NCBI RefSeq assembly: GCF_001613145.1
Contig: NZ_BDBU01000008.1
Span: 91,962 to 155,961 of the forward strand
Length of the DNA: 64,000 bases
From: Nocardia jejuensis NBRC 103114
GTDB lineage: Bacteria; Actinomycetota; Actinomycetes; Mycobacteriales; Mycobacteriaceae
Direction: 5' to 3'
Shown piece by piece: positions 1-8,660 of this stretch (its first letter is position 1; each line of letters starts with the position of its first letter). The position numbers were made by a program, and so were the translations under genes. A model generated the notes under the pieces. That model was given only the letters and a program-made list of their open reading frames with translations, ran no database searches and had not been told where the DNA came from.

Positions 1-238
1 ACTCGACCGATTCGTCGGAGCCCATGCGGGCGCGCGCGGGGAATGCGATTCACCCCTGTTCCGTGAGCATCTGCTGATCGGCGCCACGGATGCGGATCAC
101 CGCATCCACCGTTATTGGACGCTGACGGAACGGCTGTTCGGAGCGCGGGTCACGGTCGGTCGAGCCCACGACTGGTTGTACACCGCACTGGCCGAATCCA
201 CCGACCTCTCGTCGGGCAGAGCGGATTCGCCGTCGTGA
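1..238 (+). CDS. C-terminal end of a gene cut by the window edge, function unknown
   Basis: The window opens inside a plus-strand frame that closes at TGA 236-238; about 78 residues are visible. The tail looks helical, with the segments HRIHRYWTLTERLFG and HDWLYTALAES. It could be the ligand-binding or C-terminal part of a MerR- or TetR-type regulator, but no diagnostic motif is present, so I do not assign a function. The next gene starts 127 bases downstream on the same strand with its own ribosome binding site. Confidence 0.5.
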   Translation, partial: LDRFVGAHAGARGECDSPLFREHLLIGATDADHRIHRYWTLTERLFGARVTVGRAHDWLYTALAESTDLSSGRADSPS

Positions 239-365
239 CCTCGTCGCGTGGCGACACGGGCAGGTACGCGACCCCGTCGTCCGGCAGCGGTCGCGGGTTC
301 GCGCGATGATGGTGTGCGCCCGCATGATCGATCCAGAAACCAATCCGGCAAAGGTGACTACATAC

Positions 366-758
366 ATGGCTCCGACCTTCGACGACGTCTACCGCGAGCG
401 GTATCTGCTGCTGACCACCTACACGAAGGACGGCACGCCCAAACCGACTCCGGTCTGGGGCGTGCCCGAGGGTGACAAACTGCTGATCATCACCGACGAC
501 GGATCGTGGAAGACCAAGCGGATCAACAACACTCCGCGGGTCACCATCCAGAAATGCGGAGTGCTGGGCAAGGTCAAGGGGGAGCCGGTCGATGCGGTGG
601 CCCGCATGCTGCCCAAGTCCGAGACCCGCCGCGTATTCGACAAGATCGTCAAGCGCTATTGGAACCACGCCTTCTACTTCGTCCCGTACGCACTCTTCCG
701 CGGTGGGATCGACAAGGTGCACGCCGCCATCGAGGTTCAGGCCGTTCCCGAGACGTAG
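366..758 (+). CDS. PPOX-class (pyridoxamine-phosphate-oxidase fold) F420-dependent oxidoreductase family protein
   Basis: A 130-residue single-domain protein. The pattern RYLLLTTYTKDGTPKPTPVW at residues 10-29 is the beta-barrel opening of the flavin/F420-binding split-barrel family, followed by KLLIITDDGSWKTKRINNTPRVTI, typical of actinobacterial F420-dependent members. The family binds FMN or F420 and reduces small substrates, usually unknown. I chose ATG 366 because AAAGGTGA lies 9 bases upstream; in-frame starts at 306 and 324 have no good site and would add an atypical N-terminus. The assignment to F420 rather than FMN is by family resemblance only. It stands alone, convergent with arfB. 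Confidence 0.8.
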   Translation: MAPTFDDVYRERYLLLTTYTKDGTPKPTPVWGVPEGDKLLIITDDGSWKTKRINNTPRVTIQKCGVLGKVKGEPVDAVARMLPKSETRRVFDKIVKRYWNHAFYFVPYALFRGGIDKVHAAIEVQAVPET

Positions 759-835
759 GAACTCGGGGCGTCGGGGAGGCCACCGTCTCGGTCGATCACG
801 ATGAGACCCGGACGCAGTGGAGGTTCACCCTTCGG

Positions 836-1264
836 TTAGTCGTCGGGGGAGACGCGGCGGTTGCGTTTGGTGACGCCGCGCCGCTTCTTCGCGGCGATGC
901 GACGTTCCTTCGCTCCGCGCGAGGGCTTGGTGGCGCGGCGATCGGGTGGCGGGGCCGCGGCGGCGTCGCGCAATAGCGCGGCCAGGCGTTCGCGAGCGGT
1001 CGCGCGGTTCTGCACCTGTGCGCGCTGATCGGACGAGGCGATCGTGAGGACCCCGTCGACCAGGCGGGTGGCCAGGCGGTCGAGCATCCGGGTGCGCAGC
1101 CGCTCCGGCACCGATGGCGAATTGGCCAGGTCGAACGATAACTCCACCCGGCTGTCGGTGGTGTTGACGTGCTGGCCGCCCGGGCCTGAGGAGCGTGAGA
1201 ACCGCTCGCGTAATTCGGACGCGGGTATCACCAGCGTCCGAGTCACGTTCAGGTCCTCTGCCAT
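836..1264 (-). CDS. arfB: Alternative ribosome-rescue factor B (peptidyl-tRNA hydrolase, GGQ protein)
   Basis: A 142-residue release-factor-like protein. The peptidyl-tRNA hydrolysis motif GPGGQHVN lies at residues 27-34, and the C-terminal 40 residues are a basic tail (AKKRRGVTKRNRR) that in ArfB enters the empty mRNA channel of stalled ribosomes. Family role: releases the nascent chain from ribosomes lacking a stop codon in the A site. Length matches ArfB (about 140 residues) rather than a full RF1/RF2, as there is no codon-recognition domain. Monocistronic; convergent with the upstream PPOX gene. Confidence 0.9.
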   Translation of the reverse strand: MAEDLNVTRTLVIPASELRERFSRSSGPGGQHVNTTDSRVELSFDLANSPSVPERLRTRMLDRLATRLVDGVLTIASSDQRAQVQNRATARERLAALLRDAAAAPPPDRRATKPSRGAKERRIAAKKRRGVTKRNRRVSPDD

Positions 1265-1393
1265 GGTCCGACGCTGCTCTTTTCGATCGGCGAGTCGACT
1301 CGGCCGGGTCGCGCTCGTGCACCGGTGGCCTCGTCGTTCACGATAACGATGGTCGTGTCGTGATGCGACAAGCGGGCTGTCCGGACATAACGG

Positions 1394-2233
1394 TCATGGC
1401 TGCCAGAGGTCGATGGCGATCTCGCGGGTTCGCTCGCGGAAGAGGCCATCGGGGGTGGCGTCCTTCAGCAGGGTGCGGAGTCGCGATTCGAAGTGGGATC
1501 TGTGGTCGCCGAACAGGTGTGGTGTGGAGCTGGACAGTGAGAAGACCGCTGCTACGAGATCGTCGACCGTGCGAGTGACCTCGCGACCGGGGACGTCCAT
1601 TCGGCGGACACGGGTGAATCCCGCCTGCTGGTAGATCTGTTCCTCACCGGAGGGGGTGCCGGCGGGCAGCAGACCCCGCCCGGCGCGGCGTATCGGGCCG
1701 AGAAACTCACGCACCAACTCGTCGATCTCCGGATACGGGGGCACCGGGTGTGTGTCCGCATGGGGAAGACCTCGGTGGGTGGTGGCCTGAACGTGGGCGC
1801 ACATTCCGTTGCGGTCGAGCATAGTGTGAAGGCACGCAGCGACTTTCGGTCGATCCATCCAGTGGAACGACTGCGCGAGGGTGATGAGGCGGAACCGGCC
1901 CAGGGCGGCGGGGAGTTGCTCCGCGCGCATGTGCAGCCAGCGCGTGTTCCTCGCGCCGGAGGCGGTGGCGAATTCGGTGGCTTTGTCGATCATGTCCGCG
2001 TCGGCGTCGAGTCCGATGACCTCGTCGAAGCGCTCGGCCATCAGCAGCGCGAGAGAGCCGGGTCCGCAGCCGACGTCGAGAAGGCGGCCGGACCCGTCCA
2101 GCCCGAGTTCGGCGCTCAGTGCGTCGGCCAGCGCCCTCGGGTACGGAATGCGGCCGTGCGCGTAGAACTCGGCACTGCCCCGGTACAGGGAGGGATCCCA
2201 CGTCCACGAGTTCGAGACCACGCTGGCCAGCAT
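1394..2233 (-). CDS. Class I SAM-dependent methyltransferase
   Basis: A 279-residue Rossmann methyltransferase. Motif I (LLDVGCGPGS) is at residues 51-60, motif II acidic end (VIGLDADADMI) follows, and RFRLITLAQSFHWMD is the post-II strand of the UbiE/Methyltransf_11 group. The substrate cannot be told from sequence. The frame stays open upstream to 2689, but that part lies over the neighbouring SDR gene and is proline/arginine-rich noise; ATG 2233 starts just before the conserved FYAHGRIPYPRAL segment. Divergent from the SDR gene at 2362, so they share a 128-base promoter region. Confidence 0.85.
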   Translation of the reverse strand: MLASVVSNSWTWDPSLYRGSAEFYAHGRIPYPRALADALSAELGLDGSGRLLDVGCGPGSLALLMAERFDEVIGLDADADMIDKATEFATASGARNTRWLHMRAEQLPAALGRFRLITLAQSFHWMDRPKVAACLHTMLDRNGMCAHVQATTHRGLPHADTHPVPPYPEIDELVREFLGPIRRAGRGLLPAGTPSGEEQIYQQAGFTRVRRMDVPGREVTRTVDDLVAAVFSLSSSTPHLFGDHRSHFESRLRTLLKDATPDGLFRERTREIAIDLWQP

Positions 2234-2361
2234 AGAGATACCGGCGTCGGCGGACAGCGGCGGACGAGCGGGTGTAAGGATGCGGAGAACGGTCCGGGCC
2301 GGGTCGAACGCTGAGTGAACGGTGGTTGGGCCGCCGGGCATGGCGGAGTGGAAAGAGTGGG

Positions 2362-3183
2362 ATGGATATCGCGGGACGGGTTGCTGTGGTGACCGGCGGG
2401 GGCAGTGGGATCGGGGCCGGGCTGGCTCGGGCTCTGGCCGGCGGCGGGGCTCGGGTGGTCGTCGCTGATCTGGTCGTCGAGGCTGCGGAAGCGGTTGCGG
2501 AGCAGATCGATTCGGAGTATCCCGGCGCCGCGTTGGGGCTCGGGGTCGATGTGTCGGACGAAGCAGCCGTGGGTGGGTTGGTCGATCGGGCCGAGGAGCA
2601 TTTCGGGCCGGTGGATATGTTCTTCGCCAATGCGGGCGTGCCGGGGGAGGCGGGGCTCGATGCCGGGGCGCAGGCGTGGGCGTCGGCACTGGGGGTGAAC
2701 GTGATGGCCCATGTGCACGCGGCGAAGGCGATGGTGCCGCGATGGATCGAGCGCGGCGGCGGGTATTTCGTGAGCACCGCCTCGGCGGCGGGGTTGCTCA
2801 CGCAGTTGGGCTCGGCGACCTATTCGGTGAGCAAGCATGCCGCCGTGGGGTTCGCGGAGTGGTTGTCGATCACGTACGGGGACAAGGGGATCAAGGTCAG
2901 CTGCGTGTGCCCGATGGGGGTGCGGACGCCGCTCCTGGACGCCATCTCCGGGAGCGATACCCCGGACGCCGTGCTGGCGGGGAAGGCGGTGACCACGGCG
3001 GGGGCGGTGCTGGATGCGGACGAGGTGGCTCAGACCGTTCTCGCGGGAATGGCGGCGGGGCAGTTCCTGATCCTGCCGCATCCGCAGGTGCTGGACATGT
3101 ACCGGGGAAAGGCGGCCGACTACGACAGGTGGCTCGCGGGGATGCGGCGGTATCAGGAGACCCTGCGGACGCCCGCCGAGTAG
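2362..3183 (+). CDS. Short-chain dehydrogenase/reductase (classical SDR)
   Basis: A 273-residue classical SDR. The cofactor motif TGGGSGIG is at residues 11-18, NAG (FFANAGVPG) is in place, and the active-site YSVSK lies near residue 155, so the enzyme should be catalytically competent with NAD(P)H. The C-terminal half is longer than a minimal SDR and ends with a helical YRGKAADYDRWLAGMRRYQ segment, common in actinobacterial SDRs placed near lipid genes. ATG 2362 has GAAAGAGTGG just upstream; an earlier in-frame start at 2326 adds an unconserved arginine-rich leader. Substrate unknown. Confidence 0.85.
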   Translation: MDIAGRVAVVTGGGSGIGAGLARALAGGGARVVVADLVVEAAEAVAEQIDSEYPGAALGLGVDVSDEAAVGGLVDRAEEHFGPVDMFFANAGVPGEAGLDAGAQAWASALGVNVMAHVHAAKAMVPRWIERGGGYFVSTASAAGLLTQLGSATYSVSKHAAVGFAEWLSITYGDKGIKVSCVCPMGVRTPLLDAISGSDTPDAVLAGKAVTTAGAVLDADEVAQTVLAGMAAGQFLILPHPQVLDMYRGKAADYDRWLAGMRRYQETLRTPAE

Positions 3184-3191
3184 GCCGATCG

Positions 3192-3228
3192 TTCGACCCG
3201 GCCGAGGTGAACCCCCGGCCGGATCGAA
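3192..3228. terminator. Hairpin between convergent genes
   Basis: TTCGACCCGGCC pairs with GGCCGGATCGAA (11 of 12 positions) across a 13-base loop. It lies between the stop codons of the SDR and the convergent alpha/beta hydrolase. An AAAA run on its right side gives a T-tract when read on the minus strand, so it best serves the minus-strand gene. Confidence 0.5.
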
Positions 3229-3234
3229 AACCGC

Positions 3235-4344
3235 TCAGGCGTGCAGGAATTCGTCGATGGCGCGCCACGTCGTGTCCGGTGCGCCGGAGCCGGCCAGCAT
3301 GCCGAGATGACCACCGGTGACCTCGGCGAAGCGGACCTCGGACGCACCGGTCAGCACGCGAGTTCCGGTGCGGACGGCCGCGGCGGGCACCACCACGTCG
3401 GTTCGACTGCCCACCAACAGAACCCGGCAGGTCACCTTGGCGAGCTCCGCGGTCAGATCGGAGCGAAGCCGGAAGCGGCCGTGCGCCAATTCGTTGCGCA
3501 CGATCAGGTTTCGGTGGATCTGCCAGAAGGAGCGGCCCGGATAGCCGGGCATGGTGGCGAGGAATTCGTCGACCGCCTGGATCTGGGCCAGGGCCTCGGT
3601 GTCGAGGATGTTGCGCGCGACGTAGTAGGGCTTGAGGAGTTCACGCTGGAATCCCTGCACCCGGAAGCCGATGCGCACCATCTCCTTCGGGATCCCGCCC
3701 ATCAGCTTGGCCGCCGTGGCGACCTCGCGCCCGCCGGTGAGCTGTGCTGCCAGGCGCACCGGAAGCAGCGCGGGAGTGCGGCTCTGGTCGAACGGGGTCG
3801 CCAGCCCGATCACCGAGGAGATCGGCAGGTCGGCGTGGTTCGCGGCGCTCACCAGGGCCAGCACCCCGCCGAGTGACCAGCCGATGATCTCGACCGGCCT
3901 GTCGTGCTCGGCGGCGATCCGGCTGATGGCGGTGGGGAGGATGTCCTCCGTCCACTCGTCGAGGCCGAGATCGCGGTCAGCGTAGGTGATTTCGCCGTAG
4001 TCGAGCAGGTACGGCTGCCTTCCGGTGTCGAGCAGGAATTGAGCCAGGCTCTGGCCCGGTCGCAGATCGAAGCAGCGGGCGGGGGCGGCCAGTGGCGGCA
4101 CAAGCAACACCGGATTGCCGGTGGAGGGGGTGTCGCGGTCGAATCGACGCAGGGTCCGATGCGGTCCGTCGTCGATCACCGTCGAGGGGGTCGGGGTGTA
4201 GGACTCCATGCCGCTGCCGAGCGACATGCTCCATGTATTGCGAAGCGCCCGTGAGAGTTCCGATGCGGTTCGGGTCACCGATACTCCTGATTCGCCGTCG
4301 CCCACTCCGCGGGGCTGCCGCGCGGTGGAACGAAATATCGTCAA
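3235..4344 (-). CDS. Alpha/beta hydrolase related to PHA synthases (PhaC-like)
   Basis: A protein of up to 369 residues. The nucleophile elbow GWSLGG lies near residue 155, LLVPPLAAPARCFDLRPGQS is the PhaC-type oxyanion-hole region, and a late VTGGHLGML supplies the catalytic histidine. This arrangement is shared with class III PHA synthases and the mycobacterial PhaC-like hydrolases, but the nucleophile is serine, not the cysteine of true synthases, so hydrolase activity is more likely than polymerisation. The start is uncertain: ATG 4344 or a GTG at about 4281 (VSVTRTASELS) are both possible. Divergent from the NYN gene across an AT-richer promoter region. Confidence 0.75.
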   Translation of the reverse strand: MTIFRSTARQPRGVGDGESGVSVTRTASELSRALRNTWSMSLGSGMESYTPTPSTVIDDGPHRTLRRFDRDTPSTGNPVLLVPPLAAPARCFDLRPGQSLAQFLLDTGRQPYLLDYGEITYADRDLGLDEWTEDILPTAISRIAAEHDRPVEIIGWSLGGVLALVSAANHADLPISSVIGLATPFDQSRTPALLPVRLAAQLTGGREVATAAKLMGGIPKEMVRIGFRVQGFQRELLKPYYVARNILDTEALAQIQAVDEFLATMPGYPGRSFWQIHRNLIVRNELAHGRFRLRSDLTAELAKVTCRVLLVGSRTDVVVPAAAVRTGTRVLTGASEVRFAEVTGGHLGMLAGSGAPDTTWRAIDEFLHA

Positions 4345-4450
4345 CGCCGCTCAGGTTAAACGATACTATGCGTAACACCTAATATTGTGACCTCGGCTAC
4401 AGAGTGGGCCGGTGCGTGGTCGCCGTTGTAGTGGGAGAACACTGAGGGCT

Positions 4451-4846
4451 GTGACAGGCGGCGAAGTCGAGCTGATCGTGGTGGATGCCGCGAACGTGGT
4501 GGGGTCGCGGCCGGACGGGTGGTGGAAGGACCGGCCGGGCGCCGCGCGGCGACTGCTGGACAAGCTGCCCCGCCTGCACACCACCCTCGGGCGGCCGGTC
4601 GAGATTCTGGTGGTGCTCGAGGGTGCGGCCAAGGCGGCTGTGTCGGACGGCGAGGAGTTCGAAGGGATACGGCTGGTCTCGGCCGAGCGGTCGGGGGACG
4701 ACGCGATCGTCGACGTGGTCGCCGCCGCGGCGGACGGCTCGCGCCACATCACGGTGGTGACCGCCGATCGTGGACTCCGCGAGCGGGTCGAGGCGCACCG
4801 AGCCGAAACCGTCGGGCCGCGTTGGTTGTTGGACCTGATCGACTGA
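4451..4846 (+). CDS. NYN/PIN-like domain protein, putative RNase
   Basis: A 131-residue single-domain protein. The opening strand IVVDAANVVG carries the first metal-binding aspartate; SGDDAIVDVV and VVTADRGLRERV carry the later acidic residues, the layout of NYN (PIN-like) nucleases. Members cut RNA with Mg2+ ions. The GTG at 4451 is preferred: TGAGGG lies close upstream and the conserved fold begins directly after it, whereas an ATG at 4412 would add a basic, unconserved leader. There is no antitoxin-like partner on the same strand, so a toxin role is not supported. Confidence 0.75.
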   Translation: MTGGEVELIVVDAANVVGSRPDGWWKDRPGAARRLLDKLPRLHTTLGRPVEILVVLEGAAKAAVSDGEEFEGIRLVSAERSGDDAIVDVVAAAADGSRHITVVTADRGLRERVEAHRAETVGPRWLLDLID

Positions 4847-4865
4847 TCCCGCGGGCGCGAATCCG

Positions 4866-5729
4866 TCAGCGCGGTGCGAGAGCTCCTTCCAGGAACGTGC
4901 GCACCGAGGTGGCCTCGTGACCGAGCAGGGATTCCAGCGCGGGGTCCGTGGTGGCGAATTCGCCACGACGCGAGGCGTGGAACATTCCCAGCAGCAGTTC
5001 GGCCTGGGCCTCGGGGACCCCGTGGGTGATCAGTCCGGCGGTCCAATCCTCGTCCTCGACGATCACGCGGCGCACCGTGCGCCCGCTGAGATCGGTCAGG
5101 ATCGCGGCAATATCGTTCAGGTCCAGGGCATTCGGTGCGGTCAGCGGTGGAGTCGCGCCGTCGATCAGGTCCGGCTCGGCGAGCACGATCGCGGCCGCCT
5201 CGGCGAGATCGGCGTGCTCGGTCCAGGACACCGGCCCGTCGGCGGGTGCGCGCAGTTCGCCGGTCTCGAGCGCGTTGCCCAGCAGCAGTGGGATCGTCGC
5301 GGTGTAGAAGCCGTTCCGCAGGCTCGTGAACGGCAGGCCGCTCGCGGCGAGCAGCGCCTCGGTGGCGGCGTGATCGGGCATCGGGGCGAAGCGTGAATCC
5401 GCGCCCGCGCCTTGATGACTCGTGTACAGGATGCGCGTGGCGCCTACCGTCGTTGCCGCGTCGATCGCGGCGGCGTGCTGCGCGACCGCTTCGCCGCCGG
5501 TGTCGTTCGCGGAAACGATGAGCACCTGCGCGGCGTTCTCGAACGCCTCGGCGAGGGATTCGGGCTCGGTGAAATCGCCGCGGCGCACCCGCACGCCCCG
5601 TGCGCGGAGGTCGGCGGCGCGCGCGGTGTCCCGCACGCTGACCCCGACCTGATCGGCGGGGATTCTGGTGAGCAGCCGGTCGACGACCTGGGAGCCGAGC
5701 CGTCCGGTTGCTCCGGTGATGACGATCAT
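4866..5729 (-). CDS. NmrA-type NAD(P)-binding reductase (QorB-like)
   Basis: A 287-residue atypical SDR. The N-terminus MIVITGATGRLGSQVV is the NAD(P)-binding loop, and GVRVRRGDFTEPESLAEAF is the second part of the Rossmann fold as found in NmrA/quinone reductase 2-like proteins. YxxxK is absent, as is usual in this subgroup. Family members act as redox sensors or NADPH-quinone reductases. It is divergent from a TetR gene, with operator-like repeats in the 82-base gap, so it is the likely target of that repressor. Confidence 0.85.
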   Translation of the reverse strand: MIVITGATGRLGSQVVDRLLTRIPADQVGVSVRDTARAADLRARGVRVRRGDFTEPESLAEAFENAAQVLIVSANDTGGEAVAQHAAAIDAATTVGATRILYTSHQGAGADSRFAPMPDHAATEALLAASGLPFTSLRNGFYTATIPLLLGNALETGELRAPADGPVSWTEHADLAEAAAIVLAEPDLIDGATPPLTAPNALDLNDIAAILTDLSGRTVRRVIVEDEDWTAGLITHGVPEAQAELLLGMFHASRRGEFATTDPALESLLGHEATSVRTFLEGALAPR

Positions 5730-5765
5730 GAGGTACCTCGTGTTATCTACGGAAACAAAGACACG

Positions 5766-5805
5766 TTATCGATGATAATCGACGATAGCACGAATGCGTT
5801 ATCGT
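5766..5805. promoter_or_regulatory. Inverted repeats between the NmrA and TetR genes (candidate TetR operator)
   Basis: Two overlapping dyads occupy this gap: TTATC-GAT-GATAA (5766-5778, perfect 5-bp arms) and an imperfect dyad at 5782-5805 with ACGATA facing TATCGT. The repeated half-site is ATCGT/ACGAT. The local sequence is far more AT-rich than its surroundings. This is the usual place for a TetR autoregulatory operator controlling both divergent genes. Confidence 0.5.
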
Positions 5806-5811
5806 TGATTC

Positions 5812-6519
5812 ATGTTGGACAGCAGACCGGACGGAACCAGCCGGCGCGAGGTACGGGCGAACATCGTCGCTGTCGCGGCACGGTTGCTGCACGACGCGGG
5901 ACCCGCCGCGGTCACCACCCGTGCCGTCGCTCAGGCCGCCGGTGTGCAGGCCCCGACGATCTATCGCCTCTTCGGCGACAAGGACGGATTGCTCGACGCG
6001 GTCGCCGAACAGGTCTTCGCCACCTACGTCGCGGAAAAGTCCCTGGTCGCGGGCACCGGAGATCCGCTCGAGGATCTGCACCGGGGCTGGCACGCCCACA
6101 TCGGCTTCGGGCTCGCGAATCCCGCACTCTTCGGTCTGCTCACCGATCCCGCGCGGGGCACTCGCTCACCGGCCGCTGCCGCGGGTCTGGAGGTGCTGCG
6201 CGCGCGGGTGCATCGGGTCGCGGAGATCGGCAGGCTGCGGGTCACCGAGCGTCGCGCCATCGACCTCATTCACGCCGCGGGCACTGGAGTCGTGCTCACC
6301 CTGCTCGCCGCCGCGCCGGCCGACCGCGATCTCGAGGTCTCCGATGCCATGTACGACACCGTGATGCGCGCCATCCTCACCGATGTGCCCGCGCTCGCCG
6401 ACGACGGCCCGATTGCCGCCGCTGTCGCGTTCCGCACCGTGGTACCCGAGCTGGAGCTGCTCACCGACCACGAGCGGGCGCTGTTGTCCGAATGGCTGGA
6501 CCGGGCGGCCCGTGGCTGA
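5812..6519 (+). CDS. TetR/AcrR family transcriptional regulator
   Basis: A 235-residue regulator. The TetR DNA-binding domain is at residues 10-60, with recognition helix region [31 protein letters not shown]. The ligand domain carries a [21 protein letters not shown] segment typical of the TetR_C group beside NmrA-like reductases. It starts 82 bases from the divergent reductase and probably represses it and itself through the repeats in the gap. The inducer is unknown. Confidence 0.9.
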   Translation: MLDSRPDGTSRREVRANIVAVAARLLHDAGPAAVTTRAVAQAAGVQAPTIYRLFGDKDGLLDAVAEQVFATYVAEKSLVAGTGDPLEDLHRGWHAHIGFGLANPALFGLLTDPARGTRSPAAAAGLEVLRARVHRVAEIGRLRVTERRAIDLIHAAGTGVVLTLLAAAPADRDLEVSDAMYDTVMRAILTDVPALADDGPIAAAVAFRTVVPELELLTDHERALLSEWLDRAARG

Positions 6520-6549
6520 TCTCCTCAGCCGCCCGCGGCCCAGGAGATC
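6518..6549. terminator. Weak hairpin between convergent TetR and SGNH genes
   Basis: GATCTCCT faces AGGAGATC across a 16-base GC-rich loop overlapping the TetR stop codon. No clear T-run follows on either strand, so termination function is only suggested by the convergent position. Confidence 0.3.
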
Positions 6550-6565
6550 GCTGCCCGAATCATGG

Positions 6566-7903
6566 TCAGGCGCAGCCGTTGCCACCGAGATCGGTGAGCG
6601 TCACCGCCTCGGCCATGGCCTGATATCCGGCGGGATTCGGGTGCAGGTGATCGGGTCCGGCGAACCGCGGATCCAGGGCCGAGGGGTTCGCCGGATCCTG
6701 GAGTGCGGCAGCGAAATCGATGACCGTGTCGGACAGGCGCTGCGCGCGGATCCAGTCGTTCAGGCGAATTCGGGTGGGGTCCTGCCGGGGTGCGACGATG
6801 GGACCGCCGAGCAGGGAGTTGGAGGTCGGAGTCAGCGTGCCGAGATGCACTCGGAGACCGGCACGGTGGAGTCGGGCGATCAGATCGGTGTACCCGGTGA
6901 CGAGTTGATCGAAATTCGCGCCGAGCGGATTGTCGAGATCGTTGATCCCCTCGAGGACGATCACATCGGTGACCCCCGCCTGCGCGATCACATCCGTTTC
7001 CACCCGCTCGGCCGCACCGGGGCCGAACATCGGAATCAGTCCGGGGGCCAGGAGCTGATTTCCGGAGATCCCGGCGTCGAGTGTCACCATCGAAATTCCT
7101 GCCGCGTCCAGGCGTCGCTGCAGAAAATCGGGATAGCGCGAATCGGTGTCCACCACCGAGTCCAGTTGCGGATAGCCGAGGTAGTTGCCGGCCACATAGC
7201 CGTCGGTGATCGAATCACCCAGCGCCACAACGCTCGACACGCCGGCGGGGGCCAGCACGTCGAGCCCGGAGACCAGCGGCGCGGCCGTCGTGGACAGCAC
7301 GTAGTCGGCCCCGGTGGTCTCGGCGGTCCGGTCGCCCGCGCCCGGCAGCGTGTAGTAACTGGTGGCGTTCGCGCCGAAGTGTTCCGAGGGCAGTACCGCC
7401 AGTTCCGGCGCGTGCACGCTGACCGCGATCGATTCCCAGGCCGCGGCGGGGAAGTCGACGGGATCGCTGATCGCCTCGCTACCCGGTGCGAGGGTGAGCC
7501 CGGGCCGACCGTCGAAGGTGACCGCGCGCACCGACTCCGCGCGCACCCGCGCACCGTCGTCCTGGGCGGCGATGGTGACGTGGTCGACGGTCATCGGCAG
7601 CGGGCGCAGGCGGTTGGACAGATGGATTCGGACCGTGCCGCCACCCCGATGCGGGGTGAGCACGATGCGATAGGACTGATCGGCCACCGACAGGAACGGG
7701 CGCAGCGACGCGTCGAGGAGACTCAGCGCGTCCGACGCGCTCGCGGTCCAGCTACCCACCCAGTGATCGCCGGAACACTGTGCCGCCGACGGTGCTTGCG
7801 CCCTCGCCCCGGGGGCGGCCGTGGTGAGGGCCGGAACGCAGGCCAGCACGGCGAGCGCGGCGATCGTTCGTCGTCGGCGATCGTAAACTTTGTGCCAGCT
7901 CAC
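6566..7903 (-). CDS. Secreted SGNH/GDSL-family hydrolase
   Basis: A 445-residue exported esterase-type enzyme. The first 35 residues form a signal peptide: basic YDRRRR, hydrophobic core, then PGARA before QAPSA. Catalytic blocks are complete: GDSITDGY at 229-236 (Ser231), GIND at 319-322 (block III Gly/Asn) and DHLH at 418-421 (Asp418, His421). The 200-residue N-terminal beta-rich part before the SGNH domain is typical of the actinobacterial two-domain secreted SGNH proteins. GTG 7903 is chosen because GGGGAGGAA lies 8 bases upstream and the signal peptide starts there; the open frame to 8074 covers the promoter. A 16-bp palindrome lies 26 bases upstream. Confidence 0.9.
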   Translation of the reverse strand: MSWHKVYDRRRRTIAALAVLACVPALTTAAPGARAQAPSAAQCSGDHWVGSWTASASDALSLLDASLRPFLSVADQSYRIVLTPHRGGGTVRIHLSNRLRPLPMTVDHVTIAAQDDGARVRAESVRAVTFDGRPGLTLAPGSEAISDPVDFPAAAWESIAVSVHAPELAVLPSEHFGANATSYYTLPGAGDRTAETTGADYVLSTTAAPLVSGLDVLAPAGVSSVVALGDSITDGYVAGNYLGYPQLDSVVDTDSRYPDFLQRRLDAAGISMVTLDAGISGNQLLAPGLIPMFGPGAAERVETDVIAQAGVTDVIVLEGINDLDNPLGANFDQLVTGYTDLIARLHRAGLRVHLGTLTPTSNSLLGGPIVAPRQDPTRIRLNDWIRAQRLSDTVIDFAAALQDPANPSALDPRFAGPDHLHPNPAGYQAMAEAVTLTDLGGNGCA

Positions 7904-7928
7904 CTGCGGTGTTCCTCCCCGATCAAAA

Positions 7929-7944
7929 ATGGTCGATCGACCAT
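7929..7944. promoter_or_regulatory. Perfect 16-bp palindrome upstream of the SGNH gene
   Basis: ATGGTCGATCGACCAT is a perfect palindrome lying in the region shared by the divergent SGNH hydrolase and PPOX-fold genes. Its position just before the SGNH ribosome binding site suggests an operator. The protein that binds it is not evident nearby. Confidence 0.45.
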
Positions 7945-8084
7945 AACGTTGCGCGGTGATGTCGGGGGCGGGTTCTGCGGGTTTGCTGCTTCGGTCGCCG
8001 AAACCGCTGAACGACCCGCGGATGAACCCTGCATTGCGACAAGGCAATTGGCGTATTTCGGATAAATCGACCACAATCGAGAGA

Positions 8085-8531
8085 ATGGGCGGCGATGGGG
8101 CACGAATGCTGCGCGAGCTGTCGGTCGCCGACTCTCTCGAGCGGTTGGCAGGCTCGCAATATGGACGAATTGTGTACTCGCGCCGCGGAACTCCGATAAT
8201 CCGGCCGGTGAATCACATCGTCGAAGAAGACGCCGTCATTGTGCGCGCGCAATTGGGCGCAAGCGTGCTGCGAGGTGACGGTGAGCTGGTCGCGTACGAG
8301 GCCGACTCCTTCGACGTGAAGACCCGGCGCGGGTGGAGCGTGATCGTCACCGGAGTCGCGCACGTGGTGCGCGACCCCGAACTGGTGCGCCGCTACGAGG
8401 CGCTGATCGATCCGTGGGTCAATCTCCTGCGCGATCACGTCATCCGGATCGAGACCGAGGTCGTCACCGGACTGGAACTGATCGGCGAGAACGACGAGTG
8501 CGATGCCGACCTCGATGAGCGCGCACTGTGA
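8085..8531 (+). CDS. Pyridoxamine-5-phosphate-oxidase-fold protein (nitroreductase-like, Pyridox_ox_2 type)
   Basis: A flavin-binding split-barrel protein of about 148 residues. RLAGSQYGRIVYSRRGTPIIRPVNHIVEEDAVIVRAQLG matches the first barrel strands of the Pyridox_ox_2 family, and WSVIVTGVAHVVRDPELVRRYEAL is the standard second half. Members bind FMN, heme or F420; several mycobacterial ones are dormancy-linked, but no such link is visible here. The start is ambiguous between ATG 8085 (GAGAG close upstream) and ATG 8106. Divergent from the SGNH gene. Confidence 0.8.
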   Translation: MGGDGARMLRELSVADSLERLAGSQYGRIVYSRRGTPIIRPVNHIVEEDAVIVRAQLGASVLRGDGELVAYEADSFDVKTRRGWSVIVTGVAHVVRDPELVRRYEALIDPWVNLLRDHVIRIETEVVTGLELIGENDECDADLDERAL

Positions 8532-8660
8532 CCGCCGCTACCGTCCGGTAACCTGACACGCCGTTGGACCGAGCCCGGCAATCCGTGGGCTAGCTCGGTG
8601 CGGACGCCCGCGCTTCGCAGGCGGCGGTGCGGCCGCACGCATGTGTGTGGAAGGAACCGA

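Noticed and set aside
4451..4846. NYN protein as a toxin of a toxin-antitoxin pair
   Set aside because: No small antitoxin gene is adjacent on the same strand; the gene stands alone.
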